Below are positions 20,198 through 27,957 of a stretch of 64,000 nt of DNA, in pieces (the stretch's first letter is position 1; the number at the start of each line of letters is the position of its first letter). The position numbers were made by a program, and so were the translations under genes. This stretch comes from an uncultured Collinsella sp. (GTDB lineage: Bacteria; Actinomycetota; Coriobacteriia; Coriobacteriales; Coriobacteriaceae). Under the pieces are notes generated by a model. It was given only the letters and a program-made list of their open reading frames with translations. It made no database searches and was not told the DNA's origin. The DNA lies in NCBI GenBank assembly GCA_900549025.1, contig URMZ01000002.1, positions 1-64,000 on the forward strand. Reading direction: 5' to 3'.

Positions 20198-21055
20198 ATG
20201 CGCAAACTGTTTTCCCGTCAGCTCATCGAGGCCCGTCACGAGATGCTGAGCATCTACGAGGCCGTCGATCTGGCCCTCCACGATGCCGTGAAGGCCTATG
20301 TGACCGACGACCGCAAGCTCGCCACCAAGACCAAGAAGCGCACGCTTTCGATTGACGCACGCTGCGCCAACCTGGAGGCCGTCTGCTACAACCTGATTGC
20401 CACGCAGTCACCGGTCGCCTCCGACTTCCGCTTGCTGCAGACGATCATCTACGTCGACTTTAACCTGCAGCGCATGACCGATAAGGTTCGCCAGATTTGC
20501 CGCGCCACGCGTCATATGATCAAGGCCGACATCTCGCTGCCCAAGGAGCTTGTCGGCACGGTCGAGGCCGAGGCTGAGGCCGTCTACCAGGTGCTGGGCT
20601 CTTCGCTTTCTGCGCTCGTCACCAACGACATGTCCATCATCTGCAACTTGGCCGTCGAGGACGAGCCAGTGCACGCCGCCTACGAGAAGTTCTTCCGCAC
20701 CTTTAACCGCATGGACACGGGCGATTTTATGGACGACGACAGCAACTATGACGACCTGCGCCGCGCCATCATGGTATCGCGCTATCTCGATCGCATCGCC
20801 TCGATTTCCATCGATGCCGCCTGCCGTCTGACCTTCCTGTTGACCGGACAGCGTATGACTGCCGGTGATATCGCCTGCACTGATGAGGATGAGCTCGAGA
20901 GCATGCGCGTGCCTTCGGGCGAGGGTGTTATCATGAGGCCCGCCGTCGATGCACGCTACGTTGCCAAGGTGCCCGTTAACGAGGTCAGCGAGGGTCTTCG
21001 CTACCTGCTCGATCATCTTGAGGATGAGGACGATGGCGAGGACGACGAGGAGTAA
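20198..21055 (+). CDS. phoU: Phosphate signalling protein PhoU
   Basis: PhoU restrains Pst-dependent signalling to the PhoR-type kinase. The protein is all-helical with the duplicated PhoU repeat (E/D-rich metal-binding helices such as YVDFNLQRMTDKVRQI and SRYLDRIASISIDA). At 285 residues it is longer than E. coli PhoU because of a C-terminal extension of ~65 residues ending in an acidic Asp/Glu run. It is the last gene of the pst operon; no PhoB/PhoR genes are in the window. Confidence 0.9.
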   Translation: MRKLFSRQLIEARHEMLSIYEAVDLALHDAVKAYVTDDRKLATKTKKRTLSIDARCANLEAVCYNLIATQSPVASDFRLLQTIIYVDFNLQRMTDKVRQICRATRHMIKADISLPKELVGTVEAEAEAVYQVLGSSLSALVTNDMSIICNLAVEDEPVHAAYEKFFRTFNRMDTGDFMDDDSNYDDLRRAIMVSRYLDRIASISIDAACRLTFLLTGQRMTAGDIACTDEDELESMRVPSGEGVIMRPAVDARYVAKVPVNEVSEGLRYLLDHLEDEDDGEDDEE

Positions 21056-21092
21056 GTAACCCCGTTCGTCGAAAGATTGTAAATACCTAAGT

Positions 21093-21128
21093 GAGCGCGG
21101 CCTTGCACATGCGGGGCCGCGCTCTTGC
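21093..21128 (+). terminator. Possible terminator after phoU
   Basis: Stem GAGCGCGGCC / GGCCGCGCTC with a 12-base loop, followed only by TTGCGTT. The stem is strong, but the weak T tract leaves open read-through into yggS. Confidence 0.5.
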
Positions 21129-21174
21129 GTTAGCATGGGACTACTTGTTTGGCTGTCAGCGGAGGCGATTGGCA

Positions 21175-21912
21175 ATGGATAACTATTTGGACTTGATGCG
21201 CGCTCGCCGCGAGCAGATTCTGGAACGTTTTTATGCGGCGCTCGATCGCGCGGGCCGTCCCCACGACGCCGCGAGCCTCATTGCCGTGTCCAAGACCGTT
21301 GGTGTCGATGAGACCGTTGCCGCCATCCAGGCGGGGTATCGCCATTTTGCCGAGAACCGCCCGCAGGAGCTGGTTCGCAAGCTCACGGGTCTGGCGGAGC
21401 ATCCGGAGCTGCCCGAGGTGCGCTTCGATATGATCGGCAACCTGCAGACCAATAAGATCAATGCGGTGCTGGGCTCAGCCGAGCTGATTCACTCGGTGGG
21501 TTCGCTGCATCTGGCGCAGGCGATCTCGAGCCGTGCTGTTCGCAAGATTGAGGCAGGCGAGCTCGTCGGCCCCCAGCGTGTGCTCATTGAGGTCAATGTG
21601 AGTGGTGAGGAGTCGAAGGGAGGCTTTTCACCCGATGAGATTCGCGCCGCCGCGGGTGAGCTTGCAGAACTTGAGGGAATTTGCGTACAGGGGCTTATGA
21701 CTATGGCGCCCCGGGGGAATAAGGATGTGGCACGCCGCACCTTTGCGGGGCTTCGTGAGCTGAGGGATGAGCTGGAGGCGGCGCATCCCGATTTGAACCT
21801 GCCTGAGCTTTCCTGCGGTATGAGCGAGGACTTTGAGTCTGCCCTTGAGGAGGGCTCTACGCTCGTTCGCCTGGGCAGGGTAGTATTTAGCCCGGAGTTT
21901 GCAGTAAAATAA
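21175..21912 (+). CDS. YggS-family PLP homeostasis protein
   Basis: PLP-binding protein of the YggS/PROSC (PLPBP) family, which buffers pyridoxal phosphate and has no firmly known catalytic activity. The PLP lysine is in LIAVSKTVGVDE; IGNLQTNKI, EVNVSGEESKGGF and CGMSEDFESAL are family motifs. ATG at 21175 has GGAGG eight bases upstream; an upstream in-frame extension to 21091 overlaps the phoU terminator and is rejected. 245 residues. In actinobacteria this gene normally follows pgeF and precedes sepF. Confidence 0.92.
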   Translation: MDNYLDLMRARREQILERFYAALDRAGRPHDAASLIAVSKTVGVDETVAAIQAGYRHFAENRPQELVRKLTGLAEHPELPEVRFDMIGNLQTNKINAVLGSAELIHSVGSLHLAQAISSRAVRKIEAGELVGPQRVLIEVNVSGEESKGGFSPDEIRAAAGELAELEGICVQGLMTMAPRGNKDVARRTFAGLRELRDELEAAHPDLNLPELSCGMSEDFESALEEGSTLVRLGRVVFSPEFAVK

Positions 21913-21972
21913 GGCTCTGAAGTGCGCACTGATTATCGGGGCGCCTGCACTAAACCGCGAGAGGACACAACC

Positions 21973-22695
21973 ATGGGCTTCCTTGACGAGATTAAAAATA
22001 AGATGCACCTGGGCGGCCAGCAGGGTTACGACCAGGGTTATGGCCAGGACGACGACTACGGCTACGATGACGGCTACGACGATGGCTATCAGAACAACGG
22101 CTACAGTGGTGCTTCGGGCGAGGGCTTCTACACCCAAGACGAGCCGAGCAACGGCCTGCTTGGCCAGACGCGCCGCGGTGAAGCTGAGTCGGTTGCCGTG
22201 TATACGCGCTCCGGTCAGCTGGTCGGCGATGACTCCCGCCATGCCACGACGTATAACCCGCCTTCGCGCTCGCAGGACAGTGTTGCGAGCGGTTATCGTC
22301 CTGGTGCCTATGACACGCCGTCGAGCTACGCCGAGAATACCCGCGCCCGTGCCGCCGCTGCACCCGCGCCTGCACCGAGCGATGCCTCGGCCTATGCGAG
22401 CAATATCATCAACGCCACGCCGCAGCTGCCGGCCTATGTCCTGCGCCCCGAGAGCTATGACGACGTGGAGACCGTGGTGCGCCGCGTTCGCACCAAGCAG
22501 CCTGTCGCACTGATTTTTGTGGGCGTACGCACCGAAGTTGCCAAGCGCGTCTTGGACTTCTCTTACGGCTTTGCCTGCGGTCTGGGTGCCACGGTCAAGG
22601 AGGTGGGCGACCGCGTGTTCATGGTGCTGCCCGCCGGTTGCGAGGTCAAAGATTCCGATCTCAAGAAGCTTCGTGCCGACGGCTACCTTAAGTAA
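21973..22695 (+). CDS. sepF: Division protein SepF
   Basis: SepF binds the FtsZ C-terminus and the membrane, replacing FtsA as Z-ring anchor in many Gram-positives. The N-terminal MGFLDEIKNKMHLG is an amphipathic membrane-binding helix; a long linker rich in Gly, Tyr, Asp and Ser follows; the C-terminal ~90 residues, starting VLRPESYDDVETVV, form the SepF (DUF552) domain. The start at 21973 is fixed by GAGAGGAC and by the helix. 240 residues. The reading frame continues past its TAA directly into yggT. Confidence 0.93.
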   Translation: MGFLDEIKNKMHLGGQQGYDQGYGQDDDYGYDDGYDDGYQNNGYSGASGEGFYTQDEPSNGLLGQTRRGEAESVAVYTRSGQLVGDDSRHATTYNPPSRSQDSVASGYRPGAYDTPSSYAENTRARAAAAPAPAPSDASAYASNIINATPQLPAYVLRPESYDDVETVVRRVRTKQPVALIFVGVRTEVAKRVLDFSYGFACGLGATVKEVGDRVFMVLPAGCEVKDSDLKKLRADGYLK

Positions 22696-22716
22696 AGACA
22701 AGACGAGGAGATTCCC

Positions 22717-22998
22717 ATCAACATCTACACTATCGTCCAGCTGGTCAACACGCTGTTCAACTTCTATTCCACGCTCATTGTCGTCTACTGCTTTATGACG
22801 TGGATTCCCATGAAGCAGGGTGGTTTGCTTCAGGATATTGCCGCGGTGCTTGATAGCGTGTGCGGTCCGTGGCTCAACCTGTTCCGTCGTTTCATCCCGC
22901 CGATGGGCGGTATCGATTTTTCGCCGGTCGTTGCGATTATTGCGTTGCAGTTGGTGCAGAGGCTGGTTCTGCAGCTTCTTATAGGTATACTCGTGTAG
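22717..22998 (+). CDS. YggT-family membrane protein with non-standard start
   Basis: YggT proteins are small membrane proteins with two hydrophobic segments, found beside sepF and divIVA. The coded segment beginning INIYTIVQLVNTLF and the second motif PPMGGIDFSPVVAIIALQL match the family. No ATG, GTG or TTG exists in frame between the sepF stop (22693-22695) and ATG 22795, which would remove the first membrane helix. GAGGAG (22705-22710) lies 6 bases before ATC at 22717, so an ATC start is proposed, giving 93 residues. ATT at 22711 or CTG at 22741 are alternatives. Confidence 0.75.
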   Translation: MNIYTIVQLVNTLFNFYSTLIVVYCFMTWIPMKQGGLLQDIAAVLDSVCGPWLNLFRRFIPPMGGIDFSPVVAIIALQLVQRLVLQLLIGILV

Positions 22999-23059
22999 AA
23001 CTGACTTAGTAACTTACGTCGGGCGTGTAGCGCCGAGGCGATGAAAAAGGAGACTTGTT

Positions 23060-23734
23060 ATGGCTATTACCCCTGCAGACATCCAGGCTCAGACTTTCTC
23101 TGAGGCCAAGCGTGGCTACGATCCTGCTGAGGTCGACGTCTTCTTGGAGACGCTGTCCTCCGAGGTTGACGCTATGCTCGCTAAGATCGTCGACCTTAAG
23201 GGTCGTCTGACTGCTACCGAGCAGCAGCTTGCCGATGCGCAGGCTCAGCTTGCCCAAGCTCAGGATGCCACCGCCCAGGCCGTTCCTGCCGCCCCCGTGG
23301 CTGCTCCCGCCCCTGACTTCTCCGCTCAGGAGCGCCAGATTTCCGCTGCCCTGATCGCTGCCCAGCAGACCGCTGAGACTATCGTCAACGATGCCAACGA
23401 GAACGCTGAGCGTATCCGCAACGAGGCTGACGCCAAGGCCCGCGAGGTTATCCGCCAGGCTCTGACCGAGAAGCAGGCCGAGCTCGAGGAGATCGATCGT
23501 CTCAAGGCTTCCCGTGAGGAGTTCAAGGCAGAGTATCTCAAGCTCATCCAGCACTTCATGGACGATGCCCAGAATTCCTTCCCGGCCGATCTGATGGCCT
23601 CCACGCCGGTCGGTTCTGCCGCTTCTCCTGCAGTGACTGTTCCCGCCGAGCCGCTGCCCGTCGCTGACCCGGTTGTCCCCGTGGCCGATCCCTTCGCCCC
23701 GATCGACAACTTTGCTGCCGACGACCTGGACTAA
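23060..23734 (+). CDS. divIVA: DivIVA-family polarity/septum protein
   Basis: DivIVA (Wag31) recognises curved membrane at poles and septa and organises wall growth. The N-terminal lipid-binding domain reads ITPADIQAQTFSEAKRGYDP, with the conserved RGYDPAEVDVFL. Two coiled-coil stretches (~30-75 and ~95-165) are separated by an Ala/Pro linker, and the C-terminus is a Pro/Val/Asp-rich tail. 224 residues. AAAAAGGAG precedes the ATG. It is the last gene of the division group. Confidence 0.93.
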   Translation: MAITPADIQAQTFSEAKRGYDPAEVDVFLETLSSEVDAMLAKIVDLKGRLTATEQQLADAQAQLAQAQDATAQAVPAAPVAAPAPDFSAQERQISAALIAAQQTAETIVNDANENAERIRNEADAKAREVIRQALTEKQAELEEIDRLKASREEFKAEYLKLIQHFMDDAQNSFPADLMASTPVGSAASPAVTVPAEPLPVADPVVPVADPFAPIDNFAADDLD

Positions 23735-23763
23735 CATTCGGCCTACAATTTAGTGCCTAGAAA

Positions 23764-23790
23764 GGACCCGCAGCTTGCGGGTCCTTTTTT
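23764..23790 (+). terminator. Terminator after divIVA
   Basis: Perfect 8-bp stem GGACCCGC / GCGGGTCC, loop AGCTT, followed by six T. Confidence 0.93.
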
Positions 23791-23815
23791 ATGACTGTGC
23801 CGGAGTGCGTAACAT

Positions 23816-23853
23816 AAAAAACCGAGCCCTGCACATAATGGCGCAGAACTCGG
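23816..23853 (-). terminator. Terminator of the nitroreductase gene
   Basis: Read on the minus strand, CCGAGTTCTGCGC pairs with GTGCAGGGCTCGG (13 pairs including G-U) across a 6-base loop and is followed by six U. It lies about 50 bases past the nitroreductase stop. Confidence 0.88.
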
Positions 23854-23900
23854 CGAACGGGTGAGCGGTCAAGGGTAGGTTTTAAGGCATGTCCCAAAAC

Positions 23901-24431
23901 CTACTTGAGGAGGAAGTCGGAGAGGGGAATGGTACGGGCCTCGCGATGCTCGGGATCGGCGATGTGGTCGGCAGGATATCCACAGACGAGCATGTGATAG
24001 GGATAGACGCCCTTGGGCAGATTGAACTGCTCCTGCGCCACCTCAGGCTTAAAATGGCATACCCAGCACGTTCCCAGGCCCTGCTCGGTGGCCTCCATCA
24101 TCATCTGATCACACACGATTGAGGTGTCGATTTCACTAGAATTCATCTGGTCATACGGGCGCACCCAAGCATCATCGGTAACGCTACAAATAAGGAAGAT
24201 GAGCGGAGCGCCAAAGATAGATCCATCACGAGCAAACCGAGGCTGACAAGCAGCAGCCTTCTCCAGAAGCTCAGGCGTATCCAGCACCATCACACGAGAA
24301 GGATGATTATTACAAGCAGAAGGAGCAATCCGCCCAGCCTCAACAATGGCATCCACCACAGCCTGCTCCACAGCCCGATCTTCAAACTCACGACAAGAAT
24401 ACCGACCCCGAGCCAGATCCAAATACCCCAT
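23901..24431 (-). CDS. Nitroreductase family protein
   Basis: Small FMN-dependent oxidoreductase of the nitroreductase fold; the substrate is unknown. Family features are the N-terminal RYSCREFEDRAV (FMN phosphate contact), APSACNNHPSRVMVL, and the glycine-rich EQGLGTCWVCHF. The start (minus strand, 24431) is set by GGAGGA upstream of MGYLDLARGRYS; the open frame reaches 24557 but that part reads as non-coding. 176 residues, short within the family. Confidence 0.88.
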   Translation of the reverse strand: MGYLDLARGRYSCREFEDRAVEQAVVDAIVEAGRIAPSACNNHPSRVMVLDTPELLEKAAACQPRFARDGSIFGAPLIFLICSVTDDAWVRPYDQMNSSEIDTSIVCDQMMMEATEQGLGTCWVCHFKPEVAQEQFNLPKGVYPYHMLVCGYPADHIADPEHREARTIPLSDFLLK

Positions 24432-24608
24432 AACCAAATCCTCCAAAGTTAGCGACTCAATCCAAAGTAAAACAAAGGATACCCAAAGCCCTGTCCAACC
24501 AAACGCCCTGCACAGCCCCAAAGTATCCATTTGGGAATAAAGGGCCATATCAGCCAAGATCCAATTACACTCAAGCTATCAGCCAAGGTTCCCAATGGTG
24601 GTACCTAA

Positions 24609-24692
24609 GGCGAAGGCCCGACACCTATTTACTTTCGAACGACTCTGCCATGCAGCCGGAGTGAGAAAGCAAATAGGTGCCGGGCCTTCGCC
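24609..24692. repeat. Long imperfect palindrome
   Basis: Arms of 28 bases (24609-24636 and 24665-24692) match at 26 positions; both begin or end with the word GGCGAAGGCCCG or its complement and contain CACCTATTT. The 28-base centre can pair further (ACTC/GAGT). It lies between the 3' end of the DUF47 gene and the nitroreductase 5' region. There is no T tract, so it is not a standard terminator. Confidence 0.85.
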
Positions 24693-24712
24693 GGTGGGAC
24701 GGGTATCCCCAA

Positions 24713-25336
24713 TTAACTGTTCTTCATGACAATCGAATCCACAACATCGGCCACATTCTCGCAGCAGTCGGCGCAGTACTCCAGGAAGGCGTAGACGTCA
24801 CGCCAAGCGATGACCTCGAGCGGATCCTTGCCGTTAACGTGCAGGTTGCGCATGGCGTTGATGTAGAGCTCGTCGGCCTCGGACTCGATGGTGTTGATCT
24901 GGATGACCAGCTCGCGCAGCGTTTTGGACTTGCGGTAGTTGGGAAGCTCGACCATCAGGTCTTTCATGGCGCGGCAGGCGTCAGTCACCTTGTGGGCGAT
25001 GACGATGGCGTCGGGATGGATGCTCTGAATGTTGGTGAAGTAGACGCGCTGCACGACGCCCTCAATACGGTCGAGCACGGTGTCGAGCGCGCAGCTCATC
25101 AGATCCAGGTCCTCGCGCTCGAGCGGGGTGATAAAGGCGGTGAGCAGGGCGTCTTCGAGCTCGTGGTGCTTCTTGTCTGCCGCATGCTCAATCGCATGCA
25201 TCTTATTGAGCATGTCGTGAATCTGCGCGGGATCGAAGTTCTCGAAAATCTTGGTGAGCAGCTCTGCGGCCTGGACGGCGAGGTCGGCGCAAGCGACGTA
25301 GTTGTCAAAGTAGAACGAATCGGGTTTCTTTGCCAT
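24713..25336 (-). CDS. DUF47 (PhoU-like) phosphate transport regulator
   Basis: All-helical PhoU-related protein that accompanies Pit-type phosphate transporters and probably controls them. 207 residues with Glu/Asp/His-rich helices (MHAIEHAADKKHHELED, INTIESEADELYINAM, YCADCCENVADVVDSIV). It is encoded 67 bases after the Pit gene in the same direction, the usual arrangement. AAAGGA precedes the ATG. Confidence 0.92.
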   Translation of the reverse strand: MAKKPDSFYFDNYVACADLAVQAAELLTKIFENFDPAQIHDMLNKMHAIEHAADKKHHELEDALLTAFITPLEREDLDLMSCALDTVLDRIEGVVQRVYFTNIQSIHPDAIVIAHKVTDACRAMKDLMVELPNYRKSKTLRELVIQINTIESEADELYINAMRNLHVNGKDPLEVIAWRDVYAFLEYCADCCENVADVVDSIVMKNS

Positions 25337-25403
25337 GGGTGGGTCCTTTCGAGGCGAAGACGGGTGGGCGAAGTGTTGCGGTCCGGATGGACGTTCGGTT
25401 TGA

Positions 25404-26453
25404 TTAGAGGAACATCATGAACAGCTTGGCCATGACAAAGCTGATGAGTCCGCAGGCGGGGAAGGTGAAGAACCAGGTGAACATCATGTCCTTGACGACG
25501 CCGAAGTTGATGGCCGAGAGGCGCTTGACGGCACCGACGCCCATGATGGCGCAGGTCTTGATGTGTGTGGAGGACACGGGGATGCCGGTAAGGGTGGCAA
25601 GCAGCAGGTTCGCGGCGCCCGCCAGGTCGGCGGAGAAGCCCTGGTACTTTTCGAGCTTGACCATGCTCTGGCCAACGGACTTGATGATGCGCTCGCCGCC
25701 CACGCTGGTGCCGATGCCCATGGTGGCCGAGCATAGCAGCATAATCCAGATGGGGATGCCGGCATCGCCGACGCTCGTCTGGCCGCTGGCAAAGGCCACG
25801 CCTAAAAAGAGCACGCCGATGAACTTCTGTCCATCCTGCGCGCCGTGCATAAAGCTCATGGCCGCAGCGCTCGCGATCTGAGCGTATTTAAAGAAGACAT
25901 TGGCACGTCGCCTGTTGGCGGCGGCGAAAAGAATCGAGACGAGCTTGCACAGGACCCAGCCCATGACAAAGCCCAGACCGATGGAGAGCGCCAGGCCGTA
26001 GATGACCTTCATCCACTCGTGGACGTTGACGCTGCTCGCACCGCCGAGGGCGATGGCGGCACCGGTCAGGCCGGCGATAAGGCTGTGGCTTTGCGAGGTG
26101 GGGATGCCAAAACGCGACGCTGTGGCGCCGTAGACGACGATGGAGAACAGCGCCGCGCACAGACAGGCGAGCGCCATGGTGCTGTTTCCGCCAAAGTCGA
26201 CAATATGGGAGATGGTGTTGGCGACGCTCGCGTTAAAGTGCGTCATGATGAGCACGCCAAGGAAGTTGAATGCGGCACTCATGAGAATAGCGGCGCGGGC
26301 GGGCATGCAACGCGTAGTGACGCAGGTCGCGATGGCGTTGGGTGCGTCGGTCCATCCATTGACGAAGATGGCGCCGAGCGCGAGGATCACGGTGACGGCA
26401 AGGACTGGGTTCGACACAAGTTGGCCGAGGAAGGTTGAGAACGTTACGTCCAT
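25404..26453 (-). CDS. Inorganic phosphate transporter, PiT family
   Basis: Low-affinity, ion-coupled phosphate symporter. The duplicated PiT signature is present: GWTDAPNAIATCVTTR near the N-terminus and SFMHGAQDGQKFIGVL in the second half. About ten membrane helices over 349 residues. It forms a two-gene unit with the DUF47 gene downstream and gives the cell a second route besides PstSCAB. Confidence 0.95.
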   Translation of the reverse strand: MDVTFSTFLGQLVSNPVLAVTVILALGAIFVNGWTDAPNAIATCVTTRCMPARAAILMSAAFNFLGVLIMTHFNASVANTISHIVDFGGNSTMALACLCAALFSIVVYGATASRFGIPTSQSHSLIAGLTGAAIALGGASSVNVHEWMKVIYGLALSIGLGFVMGWVLCKLVSILFAAANRRRANVFFKYAQIASAAAMSFMHGAQDGQKFIGVLFLGVAFASGQTSVGDAGIPIWIMLLCSATMGIGTSVGGERIIKSVGQSMVKLEKYQGFSADLAGAANLLLATLTGIPVSSTHIKTCAIMGVGAVKRLSAINFGVVKDMMFTWFFTFPACGLISFVMAKLFMMFL

Positions 26454-26666
26454 ATATGGGCTTTCTCGAAGTTTGCAGGCACGTTACAGAAACATGATAA
26501 ATCGTATCACCTCCTGCGGGTTTCTTTACCGAGTTCTGATGGGAGCAGTGAATTTTTTGGCACTAAAAATGAATATTAGCCCTGTTGACCGTGGGTGTTC
26601 TTTTTGCTAACACACCATGAGGACACGTGCGCGCGCCCCAACACCCCAAAACCACAGCCTGTTCGC

Positions 26667-26703
26667 TTTACAACATGCAAACATGCGTTCGATAATAGGA
26701 GGC
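26667..26703 (+). promoter_or_regulatory. SOS-type promoter with LexA box
   Basis: A -35 TTTACA (26667-26672) and a -10 GATAAT (26691-26696) are 18 bases apart. The spacer ends in CAAACATGCGTTCG (26678-26691), a one-mismatch match to the Gram-positive LexA/DinR consensus CGAAC-N4-GTTCG. A repressor bound here would block the promoter. The expected transcription start falls at or next to the ATG of the following gene. Confidence 0.6.
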
Positions 26704-27042
26704 ATGGAATATCGACAGACAGATGGCAAAACTCGGCGCGTGCACAAGCAGTATGTGGACGTCGTGGCTCGCATCCTCGCGGGCGGACAGATCGTGCCGG
26801 TCACCGTCTGCTGGGTCGACGGTCGTTGCTTTACGATTGACGAGATTGTCTCGACCACTGGGTTTGGCCTGACGGTTCACGGCATTCGTACGGCAACCTA
26901 TAAGGTGCGTTTTGGCGGGCACGCGACCGAGTTGTATCTGGAGGACCAGACGCGCGAGCGGGCGGACGGCTCGCAGGCACACGTGATGCGTTGGTGGGTT
27001 TGGGCGTTTGATCGTACGCTTGAGGGCGAGCGCCGTAGGTAA
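26704..27042 (+). CDS. Conserved hypothetical protein, probably LexA-controlled
   Basis: 112 residues, basic, without membrane segments or signal peptide. The order VPVTVCWVDGRCFTIDEIV followed by YKVRFGGHATELYLEDQ and WWVWAFD suggests a small all-beta fold of the kind seen in small proteins encoded with translesion polymerases (DUF6504-like), but this is a resemblance only. ATG 26704 lies just 1 base after AGGAGG, while the promoter predicts a start at about 26703, so the mRNA may be leaderless; ATG 26683 is an alternative. No other SOS gene is adjacent. Confidence 0.7.
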   Translation: MEYRQTDGKTRRVHKQYVDVVARILAGGQIVPVTVCWVDGRCFTIDEIVSTTGFGLTVHGIRTATYKVRFGGHATELYLEDQTRERADGSQAHVMRWWVWAFDRTLEGERRR

Positions 27043-27121
27043 GGACGCACGGCGTTCGGGTACAATGGCAGGAATCTTGTCACCTGCTGCGCTGTCGTGG
27101 CGCTTTTTGAAAGGACGAAGC

Positions 27122-27817
27122 ATGAACGATATTCAGGGCTATCAGAACGGCCCCGTCGAGACCGGCGCAAGTCGCGCCAAGGAGATGTCGCCGCGCGCGT
27201 ACAATCTCGCCATATCTGCCCTGATCTTCTTGGGCTTTTGCGCCATGGGTGCCGGCGCCTACTTTACGAGCACCATGTCGTTTGCGCGCATGATGATGAG
27301 CGGCGCCGCCCTGCCACTGGTCTTTGGCTCGTTTATTTTAACCATCGTCGGCATGGTCATGATGTCGGCTGCTGCGGGCAAGCAGTCCGTGGGTCTGTCC
27401 CTTGTGGGCTACGTAATCTTTGCGAGTACCTTCGGCCTGACCGCGTCGTTTGGCCTTGCCAACTACGACCTGCCCACCATCAACACTGCCTTTATCGCCA
27501 CGGCCGCCATCACCTTTGTCTTTGGCGCCTTGGGCGTGACGTTCCCCAAGTTTTTCCAGCGCGTATATGGCATCGGCTTTGGCATTCTGCTCGCCACTAT
27601 TCTGGTTGAGATCGTGCTGATGTTCATGGGCGTCTCGCAGACCATCACCGACCTGATCGTGATCGTGGTGTTCGCCGGCTTTATTGGCTACGACACCTAT
27701 GTTGCCACGACGGTGCCGCCCACGCTGCCCAATGCGGTGCTCATGGCGTCCAATCTGTTCGTGGACATTATCAACGTGTTCCTGCGCATCCTGAACATCC
27801 TCGGTCGTCGCGACTAG
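27122..27817 (+). CDS. Bax inhibitor-1/YccA family membrane protein
   Basis: 231 residues with seven likely membrane helices after a 35-residue polar N-terminus, the size and topology of bacterial BI-1 (YetJ/YccA) proteins, some of which are pH-sensitive calcium leak channels. The conserved late stretch reads FAGFIGYDTYVAT, with the acidic residue of the pore, and the C-terminus ends NVFLRILNILGRRD. ATG 27122 follows AAAGGACG; the longer open frame back to 27008 is rejected as it overlaps the previous gene. Confidence 0.9.
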   Translation: MNDIQGYQNGPVETGASRAKEMSPRAYNLAISALIFLGFCAMGAGAYFTSTMSFARMMMSGAALPLVFGSFILTIVGMVMMSAAAGKQSVGLSLVGYVIFASTFGLTASFGLANYDLPTINTAFIATAAITFVFGALGVTFPKFFQRVYGIGFGILLATILVEIVLMFMGVSQTITDLIVIVVFAGFIGYDTYVATTVPPTLPNAVLMASNLFVDIINVFLRILNILGRRD

Positions 27818-27866
27818 CGCGGGGGATTGCAGCGTTTCTTGTCGGACGCGGTAAAACGATGTGAAA

Positions 27867-27892
27867 GGCGGTCCTTCGGGGCCGTCTTTTTT
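27867..27892 (+). terminator. Terminator after the BI-1 gene
   Basis: Eight-pair stem GGCGGTCC / GGGCCGTC (with G-U pairs) closed by a TTCG-type loop and followed by six T. Confidence 0.88.
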
Positions 27893-27957
27893 GTACGCGG
27901 CGGGGTATCATGGATGGGAAAAGCCGATAGCGGCAGCGACAGGAAAGGTGGCCACGT

